Shown here in pieces: positions 17,796 to 29,564 of a stretch of 64,000 nt of DNA. The stretch comes from Xanthocytophaga agilis (GTDB lineage: Bacteria > Bacteroidota > Bacteroidia > Cytophagales > 172606-1), in the NCBI RefSeq assembly GCF_030068605.1, contig NZ_JASJOU010000001.1, positions 1,426,001-1,490,000 of the forward strand. The letters are read 5' to 3'. Every line of letters starts with the position of its first letter. Position 1 is the first letter of the stretch. The translations under genes were made by a program, and so were the position numbers. Under the pieces are notes generated by a model. It was not told the DNA's origin. It saw nothing but the letters and a program-made list of their open reading frames with translations, and ran no database searches.

Positions 17796-19097
17796 TTAAT
17801 TTTCTTCTGGAAGCTGAACAGGTACTGTATTTATAGGCAAAGGAACTGTCATATCCGGCAGATCTATGATAAATGTTGAACCCACTCCTATTGCACTTTC
17901 AGCCCGGATAGCCCCTTTGTGATATTCCACTATTTTTTTACAAATAGCTAGTCCAACACCTGTTCCTTCTACCTCATGATAGCTATGCAATCGTTTAAAT
18001 ACAACAAATATCTCCTCCGCATAGGAAGGGTCAAATCCAATCCCATTATCTTTTATATAAATTCTGTGCAGTTTACCCAAACCATTTTTTATAGTAGATT
18101 CTGCATGAATATGAATCTGAGGAACAGAGCCATTTTTACTATATTTCAAGGCATTACTAATCAGATTCTGAAAAAGTTGATAGATCTGACTTGAAATAAC
18201 AGAAGCAACAGGCAATTCACCAACAGAGATAATTGCCTTCTTAGCTTCTATCTCGGATTCCATATCTGAGATTACCTCAGCAACCACTTTATTTAGGTCC
18301 ACTATGCCAAATTCTTCTTCCTGACCTATTTGCCTTGAGAATTCCAGTAGATCCCGGATTAGTGTCTGCATACGATCTGATGCACTCACTATCTTTTGCA
18401 GATAGACCTCCATATCGTGATCTATGCGCTCTCTAAACTTGATAGCCAACGTATTGCTGAAGAGTTTGATTTTACGTAGAGGCTCCTGCAAATCATGAGA
18501 AGCCACATACGCAAAGCGGTTCAACTCTTCATTGGCAAGCCGAAGATTGGTGTTGTTTTCTACCAGTTGCTGGTTTAGTAAGCGGATTTTCTCTTCATTC
18601 AACCGGCGTTCTTCAACTTCTTTCTCCAGATTTTTATTGATAGACATCAACTTCTTCTCCTGAGCAAGAAGCTGGTGTGTTTTCTGATACAATTCAGTAA
18701 ACACACTCACCTTTACGCGCAACAAATCCGGATTGATGGGTTTGGAAATGTAGTCAACCCCACCCAGCTGATACCCTTTGAAGATATATTCAGATTCATA
18801 GTTATGTGCTGTAATAAAGATGATCGGAATATTTCTCAATCGTTCACGCTCATAGATCATGTTGGCTGTTTCAAATCCATTCATATCCGGCATCTGCACA
18901 TCCATCAGAATTAGTGTAAAATCCTGTTGTTGTAACAGCATTTTCAGAGCAGCCCTACCTGAATTGGCTTTGACAATTGTATAGCCTTCATGTTCCAGTA
19001 TCGTTTCAATAGAAAATAAATTATCTTCCCGGTCATCAACAACCAGTATTTTAATATCGCGCTTACCAGGTAACTCTTCTTTTGGACTAAGTTGCAT
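17796..19097 (-). CDS. Response regulator-histidine kinase fusion (REC-HisKA-HATPase)
   Basis: The 433-residue protein begins with a receiver domain (residues 14-130): acidic pair D21-D22, phospho-acceptor D66 in ILMDVQMPDMNG, and K119 in YISKP. A coiled coil (140-195) leads to a HisKA domain with the phosphorylated His201 in YVASHDLQEPLRKI, then a HATPase domain with N-box NLISNALKYS, G1 box IKDNGIGFDP and G2 box GTGVGLAICKKI. It has no membrane segment. Its start lies 6 bases after the stop of the giant hybrid kinase, so the two are one operon, and the receiver is the natural acceptor of phosphate from that kinase. Output is probably another phospho-transfer rather than DNA binding. Confidence 0.9.
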   Translation of the reverse strand: MQLSPKEELPGKRDIKILVVDDREDNLFSIETILEHEGYTIVKANSGRAALKMLLQQQDFTLILMDVQMPDMNGFETANMIYERERLRNIPIIFITAHNYESEYIFKGYQLGGVDYISKPINPDLLRVKVSVFTELYQKTHQLLAQEKKLMSINKNLEKEVEERRLNEEKIRLLNQQLVENNTNLRLANEELNRFAYVASHDLQEPLRKIKLFSNTLAIKFRERIDHDMEVYLQKIVSASDRMQTLIRDLLEFSRQIGQEEEFGIVDLNKVVAEVISDMESEIEAKKAIISVGELPVASVISSQIYQLFQNLISNALKYSKNGSVPQIHIHAESTIKNGLGKLHRIYIKDNGIGFDPSYAEEIFVVFKRLHSYHEVEGTGVGLAICKKIVEYHKGAIRAESAIGVGSTFIIDLPDMTVPLPINTVPVQLPEEN

Positions 19098-19103
19098 TCT
19101 AGT

Positions 19104-22100
19104 TTATTTATAGAGCCATACTCTCATCAATGATAAAAGCTGATCAATTTTAACAGGTTTGGTGATATAGTCAGATGCTCCCGCTTCAATACACTTTTCA
19201 CGGTCGCCCTTCATCGCCTTAGCTGTTACAGCTATGATAGGCAGATTGGTATTTTTATGTTCCCGCCTGATTTTCTGTGTGGTTTCATAGCCATCCATTT
19301 CAGGCATCATAATATCCATCAGTACAATATCAATCCGGTTATTCTCCATCAGAATATTAATAGCCTCCTGCCCGCTTTCGGCTGTGATAGTATTGATATT
19401 GAAACGTTCAAATGCTGTTGTCAATGCAAACAGGTTACGTACATCATCATCTACCACCAATACATTTTTATTAGCCAGAATATCCTCTTTGGAGCGAAGA
19501 TTCTCAATAATCTTTTGTTTTTCAGGCAATAAGTCTTTATGATCCAGATGCAAATGCAGCACTGTCTCTTCCAGTAACCGATCCAGAGACTTCACATCCT
19601 TCAGTAATACCCTGTTGGCATATTGCTTCAGCTGTATCTTTTCTTTTGGCGAAAAGTCTTTGGCAGAATAAATCAGTACAGGTGTAATAGTATTCTTTTT
19701 AATGGAATTTACTTCTGTAATGAAGTCCATACCACTGATATCAGGCAGCATAAAATCTACACTGATACAATCATACATATTATTCCGGATTTTTTCCAGC
19801 CCTTCTTCACCAGTGGTAGCAATTTCAATATCTACCAAATCTCCATTGTCCAACATCTTCACCATTTGTGAAGAATCCAGCTCATTGTCTTCTACGATCA
19901 GGAGCTTTTTAGGGTTCCGGTTATGAAAATCTGTGATATCGTTAAACAATATCGTCAAAGCTTCATTTTTCAATGGCTTCTGCTGGAAGCTGCGAGCTCC
20001 TCTCTGCATCGCCAGTAATCGGTTTTCTTCTCCGGAAATCAAATGGACAGGGATATGCCGGAAGTTGATATCATTTTTAAAGAGATCCAGAATTCTCCAG
20101 CCACTGGCATCCGGAAGTTTCACATCTAGGGTGACTGCAATAGGACTGTATTTATTAGCCAGATCAAATACATCTCCGAATCCGGTAGCCACTACTACTT
20201 TGAGATCTACATCGTGTGCTTTTTCGATCATGATCTTGGCAAAGCGCAGATCATCCTCTACCACGAGCACTACCTTGTCATTCAGAGTGATATTGGTTCG
20301 GTCATCTCCGGTTTCATTGATGATCTCATTCAGCCCTTCCAAATCTTTTGTTTCAGTCACTTTTACAGTTGGTACAGACTGAATAGCCAGTTCATCGCTT
20401 TCTGACAGTTTGTATTCGCTGACAGTTAAACTGCTCTGTTTTTCTTTTTTAATCAGGTTTGGATTGTAGTCAATAGGAAGGAACAAAGTAAATGTACTAC
20501 CTCTGCCTGGTTCGCTTTCCAGTTCTATTGATCCACCCAGCAACTCTGCCAATCCCCGGCTGATTGATAAACCCAGACCTGTTCCACCATATTTACGGCT
20601 GGTAGAGCCTTCTGCCTGCTGAAAGGCCTCGAAAATGATATTCTGCTTGTCTTTGGAAATACCGATACCTGTATCTCTGATCTCAAATGCTACAGTAAAC
20701 GGTGCCTTATCCAGACTGATGTTACCTGGTTTCCAGTTGCGCTGAGCATGATAGATCCGGAATCTTACCTCTCCTTTCTCTGTAAACTTAAATGCATTGG
20801 ACAAAAGATTTTTCAGGATCTGATTCAGACGTTGAATATCTGTTTCCAATGTATCCGGCAGTTTTTCATCTATCTCAATACTGAAACGAAGATTCTTGTT
20901 CTCTGAAATGTGTTTAAACGTTGTTTCTACGAATGACGTAATTTCATTGAAGCGAACCTTGATAAAGTCAGTTGATATGTATCCGGATTCAATTTTAGAA
21001 AGATCCAGAATATCATTAATCAATTGAATCAGGTCATCTCCGCAACTGTGAATGGTTTTGGCATATCGTACCTGCTTTTCCGTAAGATTACCTTCTCTAT
21101 TCTCAAAGAGTTGTTGAGCCAGAATAAGCAGTGAGTTTAATGGTGTACGCAACTCATGCGACATATTGGCAAGGAACTCAGACTTATACTTAGATGTAAG
21201 CTGCAACTGTTCTGCTTTTTCTTCCAACGATTTCCGTGCTTCTTCTACTTCCTTGTTTTTGCCTTCCACTTCTTCTTTTTGCTTCACCAGCAAGTGTGCT
21301 TTATCCTGCAGCTCCTCGTTGGTACGACGTAGCTCATCGGTAAGTGATTGAGACTGTGCAAGTAGCTCTTCTGTACGAGTATTGGTTTCAATGGTGTTCA
21401 ATACGATACCAATACTTTCTGTCAGCTGACTCAGGAAGTCCAGGTGAATTTCACTGAATGGTTCGAATGATGCCAGCTCAATTACTGCCTTGATTTCCTT
21501 TTCAAACAATACAGGCAATACAATCAGGTTTACTGGTGACGAATCTCCCAAACCGGAAGCAATCTTGATATAATCTTTTGGTACGTTGGTCAGTAGAATA
21601 CGTTCTTTGTCCAGAGCACACTGTCCGACCAGACCTTCTCCCAATGCAAACTCCCTGCTGATATGCAGATCATTCTTAAAGGCATAGGAAGAGAATAGTT
21701 TCAGTTTCTTATTCTGAAGGTTTTCATCCTGTTCCAGAATATAGAACATCCCTTGTTGTGCGTTTACTACCTGAGCCAACTCAGAAAGAATCCGTCGTGT
21801 TACCGTATTCAGATCCTTCTGTCCCTGCAACATCTGGGTAAACTTAGCCAGGTTCGATTTCAGCCAGTCCTGCTCCTGGTTGCGTAAGGTAGTTTCTTTC
21901 AGGTTGGCAATCATCTGGTTGATGGTGTCTTTCAACTCTTCTACCTCACCCTTGGCCTCTACCCGAATCATCTGAGTCAGATCCCCTTTCGTTACCGCAG
22001 AGGCAACTTCCGAAATTGCCCGTACCTGAGTAGTCAGGTTTTCAGCCAGCTGGTTTACGTTTTCCGTCAGGTTTTTCCAGATACCCGATGCGCCCGGCAC

Positions 22101-24395
22101 ACTGGCCTGTCCACCCAATCGACCTTCAACCCCTACCTCACGAGCCACCGTTGTTACTTGGTCGGCAAACAACGCTAACGTATCAATCATTTCGTTGATG
22201 GTATCTGTCAACTGCGCTACCTCACCACGTGATACGATGGATAACTTTTGCTTCAGGTTACCCGTTGCCACGGCAGTCACAACCTTTGCAATACCCCGTA
22301 CCTGGTTTGTCAGGTTGGACGCCATCATGTTTACCGAGTCGGTCAAATCTTTCCATGTACCTCCTACACCCGGCACTTCCGCCTGCCCACCGAGTTTACC
22401 TTCCGTACCTACTTCCCGTGCCACACGCGTTACCTCAAAGGCAAACGAGTTCAACTGGTCCACCATCGTGTTGATCGTGTTTTTCAGGTCGAAGATCTCC
22501 CCTTTTACGTCGATAGTTACTTTCTTGGACAAGTCACCTGATGCCACAGCTTTCGTTACCTCGGCAATGTTCCGTACCTGAGAAGTCAGGTTACCCGTCA
22601 TCTGGTTTACTGAGTCGGTCAAGTCTTTCCATGTACCAGCCACACCCGGTACGAATGCCTGCCCACCGAGTTTACCATCTGTACCTACCTCCCGTGCCAC
22701 ACGTGTTACTTCGGATGCGAATGCCCGAAGCTGATCCACCATCGTGTTGAGCGTTTCTTTCAGCTGAAGGATTTCTCCCCGCACGTCCACGGTAATCTTA
22801 CGTGACATATCCCCGTTCGCCACGGCAATCGCCACATCAGCAATGTTCCGTACCTGAGCTGTCAGGTTACCAGCCATCTGGTTTACTGAGTCGGTCAAAT
22901 CTTTCCATGTACCTCCAACACCTGGCACGTTTGCTTGCCCACCGAGTTTACCTTCCGTACCTACTTCCCGTGCCACACGCGTTACTTCGGATGCAAATGC
23001 CCGAAGCTGTTCCACCATGGTGTTAATCGTATTTTTCAATTCGAGGATTTCTCCCTGAACGTCTACCGTAATCTTCTTCGACAAATCTCCATTTGCCACG
23101 GCGGTTGTTACCTCAGCAATGTTCCGCACCTGGGCTGTCAGGTTCGACGCCATCTGGTTTACAGACTCGGTCAAATCTTTCCAAACTCCACCTACCCCTT
23201 TTACCGTTGCTTGTCCACCGAGTTTACCTTCCGAACCTACTTCCCTAGCCACCCGTGTTACCTCGGCAGAGAATGAGTTGAGCTGATCCACCATGGTGTT
23301 AATCGTATTTTTCAGCTCAAGGATCTCTCCTTTCACATCCACGGTAATCTTACGCGACAAGTCTCCTCGGGCTACCGCTGTCGTTACTTCTGCAATGTTT
23401 CGAACCTGACCAGTCAGGTTGGACGCCATCTGGTTTACTGAATCGGTCAAATCTTTCCATGTACCAGCCACACCTTGTACTTCTGCTTGCCCACCGAGTT
23501 TACCATCTGTACCCACCTCTCTTGCTACCCGAGTCACCTCAGAGGAGAAGGAGTTGAGCTGATCCACCATGGTGTTAATCGTATTTTTCAGCTCAAGGAT
23601 CTCTCCCTGAACGTCTACTGTAATCTTTTTCGACAAGTCACCTTTCGCTACCGCTGTTGTTACTTCTGCAATGTTCCGTACCTGAGCTGTCAGATTACCA
23701 GCCATCTGGTTTACGGAATCGGTCAAATCCTTCCAAACTCCACCTACCCCTTTTACCGTTGCTTGTCCACCGAGTTTACCTTCCGAACCTACTTCCCGTG
23801 CCACCCGTGTTACCTCCATGGAGAATAGATTCAGCTGCTTCACCATATCATTTACTTCTGTAGCAATACGGGCAAACTCTCCCTGCAATACGTGATCGCC
23901 AATCTGGAGAGGCATTTCCTGCGACAGGTTTCCTTTTGCTACCGAACCAATCACGTGTGCTATCTCAATGGTAGGATGCACCAGATCGGAAATCAGGCTA
24001 TTGATTGAATCCACACTTGAGCTCCACGAACCTCTGGCATAACGTGGTAGTTCTACACGGTGATTGAGCTTTCCCTGCTTACCAATAATGCTTCTGGCAG
24101 TGGTAAGTTCGAGAACCAAGCTCTCATTGAGAGAAATAATATCATTTAATGTATCACAAATTTTTCCGGAAAGTCCGAGCTGATCAACAGGCATACGGAC
24201 TGAGAAATTGCCATTCTTCACTTCAGCGAGTACCCTAAGCAATGCTTTAGCATCCAATTCATCATCAGATGAACCAAATGGCTTTGCATGTCCGTTCGTT
24301 CCGTCCGGTGTATGAAGCGACATATCTACTTCAGCCGTCTCTGCTACAGGTGATACCTGTGAAGTTCCATTCGTGGATTTTTTTCTAGAGTTCAT
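19104..24395 (-). CDS. Giant soluble poly-HAMP hybrid histidine kinase with three receivers
   Basis: The 1763-residue protein has no transmembrane segment. After two divergent HAMP-like units (about 50-190) come seven tandem units of about 92 residues (about 195-830), each with '[20 protein letters not shown]', '[18 protein letters not shown]' and '[14 protein letters not shown]'. Then follow a GAF domain (about 850-1005; [14 protein letters not shown]), a coiled coil, HisKA with the His in [10 protein letters not shown] (about residue 1082), HATPase ([18 protein letters not shown]), and three receivers (about 1368-1488, 1495-1615, 1642-1763) with Asp in [16 protein letters not shown] and VLMDIMMPE. 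The layout resembles fungal group III (Nik1/Os-1) osmosensing kinases and other poly-HAMP kinases. It is the first gene of an operon with the kinase at 17796-19097. The tandem units are also DNA repeats (about 276 bp) across 22030-23880. Confidence 0.92.
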   Translation of the reverse strand: MNSRKKSTNGTSQVSPVAETAEVDMSLHTPDGTNGHAKPFGSSDDELDAKALLRVLAEVKNGNFSVRMPVDQLGLSGKICDTLNDIISLNESLVLELTTARSIIGKQGKLNHRVELPRYARGSWSSSVDSINSLISDLVHPTIEIAHVIGSVAKGNLSQEMPLQIGDHVLQGEFARIATEVNDMVKQLNLFSMEVTRVAREVGSEGKLGGQATVKGVGGVWKDLTDSVNQMAGNLTAQVRNIAEVTTAVAKGDLSKKITVDVQGEILELKNTINTMVDQLNSFSSEVTRVAREVGTDGKLGGQAEVQGVAGTWKDLTDSVNQMASNLTGQVRNIAEVTTAVARGDLSRKITVDVKGEILELKNTINTMVDQLNSFSAEVTRVAREVGSEGKLGGQATVKGVGGVWKDLTESVNQMASNLTAQVRNIAEVTTAVANGDLSKKITVDVQGEILELKNTINTMVEQLRAFASEVTRVAREVGTEGKLGGQANVPGVGGTWKDLTDSVNQMAGNLTAQVRNIADVAIAVANGDMSRKITVDVRGEILQLKETLNTMVDQLRAFASEVTRVAREVGTDGKLGGQAFVPGVAGTWKDLTDSVNQMTGNLTSQVRNIAEVTKAVASGDLSKKVTIDVKGEIFDLKNTINTMVDQLNSFAFEVTRVAREVGTEGKLGGQAEVPGVGGTWKDLTDSVNMMASNLTNQVRGIAKVVTAVATGNLKQKLSIVSRGEVAQLTDTINEMIDTLALFADQVTTVAREVGVEGRLGGQASVPGASGIWKNLTENVNQLAENLTTQVRAISEVASAVTKGDLTQMIRVEAKGEVEELKDTINQMIANLKETTLRNQEQDWLKSNLAKFTQMLQGQKDLNTVTRRILSELAQVVNAQQGMFYILEQDENLQNKKLKLFSSYAFKNDLHISREFALGEGLVGQCALDKERILLTNVPKDYIKIASGLGDSSPVNLIVLPVLFEKEIKAVIELASFEPFSEIHLDFLSQLTESIGIVLNTIETNTRTEELLAQSQSLTDELRRTNEELQDKAHLLVKQKEEVEGKNKEVEEARKSLEEKAEQLQLTSKYKSEFLANMSHELRTPLNSLLILAQQLFENREGNLTEKQVRYAKTIHSCGDDLIQLINDILDLSKIESGYISTDFIKVRFNEITSFVETTFKHISENKNLRFSIEIDEKLPDTLETDIQRLNQILKNLLSNAFKFTEKGEVRFRIYHAQRNWKPGNISLDKAPFTVAFEIRDTGIGISKDKQNIIFEAFQQAEGSTSRKYGGTGLGLSISRGLAELLGGSIELESEPGRGSTFTLFLPIDYNPNLIKKEKQSSLTVSEYKLSESDELAIQSVPTVKVTETKDLEGLNEIINETGDDRTNITLNDKVVLVVEDDLRFAKIMIEKAHDVDLKVVVATGFGDVFDLANKYSPIAVTLDVKLPDASGWRILDLFKNDINFRHIPVHLISGEENRLLAMQRGARSFQQKPLKNEALTILFNDITDFHNRNPKKLLIVEDNELDSSQMVKMLDNGDLVDIEIATTGEEGLEKIRNNMYDCISVDFMLPDISGMDFITEVNSIKKNTITPVLIYSAKDFSPKEKIQLKQYANRVLLKDVKSLDRLLEETVLHLHLDHKDLLPEKQKIIENLRSKEDILANKNVLVVDDDVRNLFALTTAFERFNINTITAESGQEAINILMENNRIDIVLMDIMMPEMDGYETTQKIRREHKNTNLPIIAVTAKAMKGDREKCIEAGASDYITKPVKIDQLLSLMRVWLYK

Positions 24396-25062
24396 ACATT
24401 GGGTACGTGGTATATAGATTAAGTAGCTATACTATTGTATATATATTCAGTAAGTGGCAATTCGCTTTTTTGGAAAATCTCTCAATTATGTAAATTATGT
24501 AAAAACATTTTTTCTTCTCTTGCTTTCCTTGCATTACTATCACTTTTATGTACCATATCCCATTAGTGTAGGAATTGTTTTTCTGCAGGCTTCTAACGAT
24601 AATAGATACCCGTGTAAATATTTCTATTTACATAGCAAACTAATCATTACTCAATATAGTGTAATGATCACTTCAAACACAATGATACGAATAAAAAGAT
24701 CTGTAATGTATGTTATCAAGAGGCAAATACCAGCATTTTACCAAAATACATGCCAATTCTAAATTATGCATTTAGGGGAGGATTATCCTTAAAGAGAACT
24801 GTTTTTTATGAAATGTGTACATGCAGATGTAGAAACTTTCTACAAATTGTAGAAGTATATCCACATATTTTACAAATGAAGATGATCTCTGTGTGTATAG
24901 ATAGCACAACACTAGCAGGTAATCTTATCAATTACGCTACAAAGAGTTGTAGTCACTATGCTTTTAACGCAAAACCCAGGTAAATAGTGCAATAGAGGAA
25001 AAAAATTTAAGCTGAGTAACCTAAAAGTCTATCTGCATGATTAATTCTATAACATAAAAAAC
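24396..25062. other. Gene-free stretch upstream of the hybrid kinase
   Basis: This AT-rich stretch must hold the kinase operon promoter on the minus strand. No coding frame here looks like protein, and I could not place a Bacteroidota -33/-7 promoter with confidence. Confidence 0.4.
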
Positions 25063-25458
25063 ATGAGTGATCCCGAATATTGGATTTGAATACAACCCAA
25101 GCCTATACTTTTGAAAAGAGTGTAGGCTTGGGGTAACTTTTGAGGAATATCTCTTTCTACATTAGTTTATAATCCAGAACATATCTCTTCTTATCGCCTT
25201 GTTACTTTTTTGCTTGCCCAAAAGAGGGGCACCAAATGAGAATTTGGTGAGCCAGATTTGTGTGTTAGCAAAAAAGGCACTTTTTCCCGATCCTTCCCCC
25301 CACAAGGCCAAAGGCCAACCTCGCGGGAAAAAGATTGCCAACGCACTTACACTGCCACTCACGATTGAAGTCAATGCAACTCTCTTTGTAGCTTATTTAT
25401 TTTACTATGTATTCCGCTTCAAAGTCAAATCCTTTTACTCAATATTCGGGTTGAATCA
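25063..25458 (+). repeat. Dispersed repeat family A, copy 1 (396 bp, terminal inverted repeats)
   Basis: The left end at 25063 (ATGAGTGATCCCGAATATTG) and the right end at 25436-25458 are imperfect inverted repeats of about 24 bp. Inside are three stems: CCCAAGCCTA with TAGGCTTGGG (25096-25105 and 25123-25132), ACCAAAT with ATTTGGT (25231-25237 and 25242-25248), and TTTTTCCCG with CGGGAAAAA (25281-25289 and 25324-25332). Each stem is also present in copy 2 with different but still paired bases. No frame looks like a gene. It lies between the ends of two oppositely placed transcription units. Confidence 0.8.
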
Positions 25459-25490
25459 TGTCTATACTATATAGGATAGCAGATAGTTGT

Positions 25491-28400
25491 TTACTTCACT
25501 ATAACTTTCCGAGTGGCATTGCCTTTATCGGTTTTGAAAACAACCAGATAAATCCCTACGCCATTACCCGACAGATCCAGTTCTTTCTGATAGCTACTTT
25601 GCGAAACAGCTTGTGTATATATTTTCTGTCCCAAGTTATTATACACGTCGATGTTTTGTATCCGAGTGGAGGCTTTAGAAAAGTCAATCGTAAACCTGCC
25701 ATCTGATGGATTTGGTGAAATAACAATCGGTCGGCTCCATTCTGGTTGTTCAGTAGCTGTAGGCTTAAGTACAAATTCTGTTTCACTGGTAGCAGTTCCA
25801 CCAAGAGTAGTGACACTTACCTTGCCAGCTGTTACTCCTGTAGGGATGGTCACAATCAATTGTGTTTCTGTAGCTGAAACCACAGTAGCGGTCTTTCCAT
25901 TAATGGTAACAGTATTATCAGTCAGTATATTCTGATAATTGGTTCCAGTAATAGTGATCTGCTCACCAGTCTGTGCAGTTTCGGGAGTAAAGCTGCTGAT
26001 GGTTGGAGGCAGGAATACAACTCCTTTCTCAGACAACTGATTTTGTGGATCAATCACTGGTGGTACGTCATAAAGGACATTGGCTGTGGTATTGGTCCGT
26101 ATAGGATCATTGTAATCGAAGAAGATATCAGCAAAGTTTTCAATTAGTGCTTTTTCTGCCAGATTGGCTTTGGGTTTAATGGTAAACTGAATAAACCCAT
26201 TACTCCCAGCCTGATCACGGGTGCTATCAGGTAGATTGATAGTATTGAATGTCCAGGTCAATACCGGACGGCCCTTACCTGTAACCTTCAAGGAATACAT
26301 ATGTGAAGCAGATCCCATCTGTAGAGTGGAAATATCCAAACTCTCTGAAAGAGTATCAACGACAGTTACTGTGTAGGCATAGTCGGTTCCTGTATTCTGA
26401 AAGCGAATGGTGTATTTCAGTTCCGTATTTGTCGGTGTATAATGGTCTTTCGGTGTACCTACAGGACTTACCAACTTATCATTAGGGTCAAATGAGTCAA
26501 TGATAGGTAAGCATTCGACTGCTACTTCGGGTTCTGCGTCTTCTTGTGGCAAGGCGTCTACAAATCCCTTGCTGACCACATCACTAATAGAAGCCACACA
26601 ACCTTCAATAGTCAGGTTTGTTTGTGATTTGCGTGGATGGTCAGGGCGTTGATTCGCTTCCAGACGGACAGTTTTGCCATTGGCAGGAATCCGTAGTACC
26701 AGGCTATCTCCTGCCTCTAGTTTATAGTTTTTACGCAACGCCAGTTGGGCATTGAGCAATATACGAAACTCCGCACTATCGGCCATTGGCTGCCCGATGT
26801 TCTTAATTACCATTTGCACGCGTCCGTTCTCTACGCATTTACCTGTCAGCATAATATCTGACTTATCCCAGGTGGAACTCTCCGGTAAAGTATAATCATT
26901 AGCCGGAGTAATCCATACTTTCGTACAAGCTGTCAAACCTGTAATATCAGCTATACAAGCTACTGAATCAGTGATTTGAATAGTACTTGTTTGATTAGCA
27001 CCAAGTGTTTCTATAGAAAACACATAACTAGAGTCCGGAGTTATTGTAAATAGCTTGTCAGCAGTTTGAAGAATCACATTTTCAGGCATTTTTACATACA
27101 CTTTCACATCCTGAGCATCCGCATAGCCTGTATTAGAGAAAGTGACAACAGTCTGACTGGAAAAGCATCTGCGCCTGCGATCAGAGCTTACTGCAATAGT
27201 AAGGTGAGGAATCGCCGTGACTGTATTTCCAAAATTGATGTTCGATACACGCTCTCCTTTGCTGGAAAGTGTCACAGAAGTAGAGATATTGTTAACCGGA
27301 CAAACAGGCTGTAACAACACATTGTCAGTATTCAGTATCTGGCTAACAGTATAGGTTCCAAGCGGAACAGCAATACGATAATTGCCTTCTCTATCTGTAA
27401 CCCCAAAGTAATCGCCTGGTTCTGTTTTGACTATTATTCCCTGAAGAGGCTTATCTGAGGCATCGAACTTACAATTCAGATTGGCATCTGAGTAAATAGT
27501 ACCATTGATAAATGCTACCTGATCCGTGCTATAAACCATCACCCCCAGAGTGCTATTAGTCCAGTAAACATCTCCTTCTTTGTCAATGGCAATAGCATAC
27601 GGTTGCATGGATATTGAGAGTAGATCTATTTTTGACAAGAATTTACCTGTAGGATCAAACTTCTGAATGCGTCGATTTTGTACATCTGTAATCCAGATGT
27701 TATCCTCATTGTCAACAGCTACATCAGACGGATAATTCAGTTGGCCATCACCTGCGCCATTGGAATTAAGCTTTAGTAAAAATTTACCATCTGACGAAAA
27801 CTTCTGGAGTCGATTATTATTGTTATCTACAACCCAAATATTTCCTTTACTATCCACATTTATTCCCTGAGGCTGATCAAACTGGCCATCTGCAGATCCC
27901 TGAGAACTACCAACCTTAAGCAGAAAGTTTCCATTTTTATCAAACTTCTGGACACAATGATTGTTTCTATCAGATATCCAGATATTATCCTGGCGATCTA
28001 TACAAATGCCTTGAGGAGAAATAAATTGACCATTACCCGTTCCTTTTTCTCCAAAAGCAAATAGAAAGTTACCAGTAGCATCAAACTTCTTTATTTTTTG
28101 ATTGCCGGAGTTTGTAATCCAAACATTTCCCTGACGATCCAGAGTTAAATCCTGAGGATAGTTTAATTGAGTATCAGCCATACCTAACGATCCAAACGTA
28201 GAAAGAAAGTTGCCATCCGGATCAAATTTCTGAATACGATGATTACCCTCATCTACTACCCAAGTATTGCCAGAATTATCAACAGTTACCCCCGCCGGAT
28301 ATCTGTAAGAGCCATTATCTGAAGCAGGAGAAGCAAACTTTGAAAGAAACTTGCCATCTGTGCCAAATCGTTGAACACGATTATTACTACAATCCGCTAC

Positions 28401-29258
28401 CCATATATTATCTTGCTTATCTATAATCATCCCTTTGGGATTAGCTAATTGCCCATCATTTGAACCTACTTCTCCTGAAGTTAGCAAAAATTTACCATTG
28501 CCGTCAAATTTCTGAATACGTCCATTTCCATTGTCCAGCACCCAAACATTTCCTTTACTATCAACAGCAACACTCCAGGGATGATTGAATTGTCCATTTC
28601 CAGATCCCTCTGATCCTACTTTTAGCAAAAATTTACCACTAGAATTAAACTTTTGAATACGGTGAGCATAGGAATCTGCTACCCATACATTTCCTTGAGT
28701 GTCTACTGTAATACCACTGGCAGACATAAACTGTCCATCTGCAGAGCCTCCAGATCCTGTTTTTAATAAGAATTTGCCAGTAGCATCAAACTTTTGTAAG
28801 CGGTTGGATTCATCTGTAACCCATATATTTCCTTGTATGTCAACGAATATTGCGGTTGGATTGGAAAGCTGTCCATTTCCAGTTCCTTTAGAACCAAACT
28901 GAAATAATAAACTTCCTTTGGAATCAAACTTTTGAATTACACTTTTGTAACTATCAGCTACCCAAAGATTACCTTGGGCATCGGTTGCAATATGGTTAGT
29001 ACCTCCAAACACATCAACCCGAGATCCAAATGAGCCTACCATAAACAAGAACCGACTGTCAGCACCTAATTTCATAATGGAACGATCTTCACTAGCTACA
29101 TATATTGCCCCATTTATATCCATGGCAATATCAGAAGGTCTACTTGCACCTGTTTTTCCAACTGTTCGTTTAAATGTATATTGTTGTGCCCATACTTCTG
29201 AAGTAAATCCTATAAAAAGTAATAGAAATAAAATAACACGGGGTAAAATTTTTATCAT
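25491..29258 (-). CDS. Large secreted NHL-repeat protein with T9SS type A sorting domain
   Basis: I start at the Met at 29258 because it gives a clean signal peptide (MIKILPRVILFLLLFIGF...WAQ); an upstream in-frame Met at 29288 adds ten residues. Residues about 35-570 hold some eleven NHL repeats ('PxGIxVDxxGNIWVxDxxNxRIQKFDxxGKFL'), predicted to fold into beta-propeller(s). Next are a carboxypeptidase-regulatory or SdrD-like beta domain (INGTIYSDANLNCKFDASDK), a DUF11-like adhesion domain (FDPNDKLVSPVGTPKDHYTP, then RFQNTGTDYAYTV), an IPT/TIG domain (PTISSFTPETAQTGEQITI) and the C-terminal sorting domain (VISPNPSDGRFTIDF to GIYLVVFKTDKGNATRKVIVK). The protein should be exported by Sec and then by the type IX system to the cell surface or medium. 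Function is probably binding rather than catalysis. Confidence 0.9.
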   Translation of the reverse strand: MIKILPRVILFLLLFIGFTSEVWAQQYTFKRTVGKTGASRPSDIAMDINGAIYVASEDRSIMKLGADSRFLFMVGSFGSRVDVFGGTNHIATDAQGNLWVADSYKSVIQKFDSKGSLLFQFGSKGTGNGQLSNPTAIFVDIQGNIWVTDESNRLQKFDATGKFLLKTGSGGSADGQFMSASGITVDTQGNVWVADSYAHRIQKFNSSGKFLLKVGSEGSGNGQFNHPWSVAVDSKGNVWVLDNGNGRIQKFDGNGKFLLTSGEVGSNDGQLANPKGMIIDKQDNIWVADCSNNRVQRFGTDGKFLSKFASPASDNGSYRYPAGVTVDNSGNTWVVDEGNHRIQKFDPDGNFLSTFGSLGMADTQLNYPQDLTLDRQGNVWITNSGNQKIKKFDATGNFLFAFGEKGTGNGQFISPQGICIDRQDNIWISDRNNHCVQKFDKNGNFLLKVGSSQGSADGQFDQPQGINVDSKGNIWVVDNNNNRLQKFSSDGKFLLKLNSNGAGDGQLNYPSDVAVDNEDNIWITDVQNRRIQKFDPTGKFLSKIDLLSISMQPYAIAIDKEGDVYWTNSTLGVMVYSTDQVAFINGTIYSDANLNCKFDASDKPLQGIIVKTEPGDYFGVTDREGNYRIAVPLGTYTVSQILNTDNVLLQPVCPVNNISTSVTLSSKGERVSNINFGNTVTAIPHLTIAVSSDRRRRCFSSQTVVTFSNTGYADAQDVKVYVKMPENVILQTADKLFTITPDSSYVFSIETLGANQTSTIQITDSVACIADITGLTACTKVWITPANDYTLPESSTWDKSDIMLTGKCVENGRVQMVIKNIGQPMADSAEFRILLNAQLALRKNYKLEAGDSLVLRIPANGKTVRLEANQRPDHPRKSQTNLTIEGCVASISDVVSKGFVDALPQEDAEPEVAVECLPIIDSFDPNDKLVSPVGTPKDHYTPTNTELKYTIRFQNTGTDYAYTVTVVDTLSESLDISTLQMGSASHMYSLKVTGKGRPVLTWTFNTINLPDSTRDQAGSNGFIQFTIKPKANLAEKALIENFADIFFDYNDPIRTNTTANVLYDVPPVIDPQNQLSEKGVVFLPPTISSFTPETAQTGEQITITGTNYQNILTDNTVTINGKTATVVSATETQLIVTIPTGVTAGKVSVTTLGGTATSETEFVLKPTATEQPEWSRPIVISPNPSDGRFTIDFSKASTRIQNIDVYNNLGQKIYTQAVSQSSYQKELDLSGNGVGIYLVVFKTDKGNATRKVIVK

Positions 29259-29564
29259 AGAATGAATTACAAAAATAAAGTTATTCAAAGCCTGTTTCAG
29301 AGTGTTAAACCTTCACTCTGATTATTTTGTCTGAACATATATACTACTCTCTATGAAGTAGTAATCAATTTTCTTAGAAAAAAACATAATCTTTTCAATG
29401 CTACCCTTCTAGCCAATAAATATAGTGCTGCCACATATTTCCTTTACGTATATATAGACTATCTATTGCCGGTCCCATTTGACAGTACAAAAAGTCTTAT
29501 GTATTTTTCAGGGAATTGTGTATGATTAACACAAAATAGTATTCTCACTCAGTACCTATCCTTT
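29259..29564. other. Divergent intergenic region
   Basis: This region separates the leftward NHL/T9SS gene from the rightward GH43 gene, so it must carry both promoters. It is AT-rich and I cannot place either promoter with confidence. Confidence 0.4.

Noticed and set aside
24454-24762. 102-codon ORF upstream of the hybrid kinase
   Set aside because: Low-complexity, AT-driven composition and no recognisable domain; the region is more likely the kinase promoter region.
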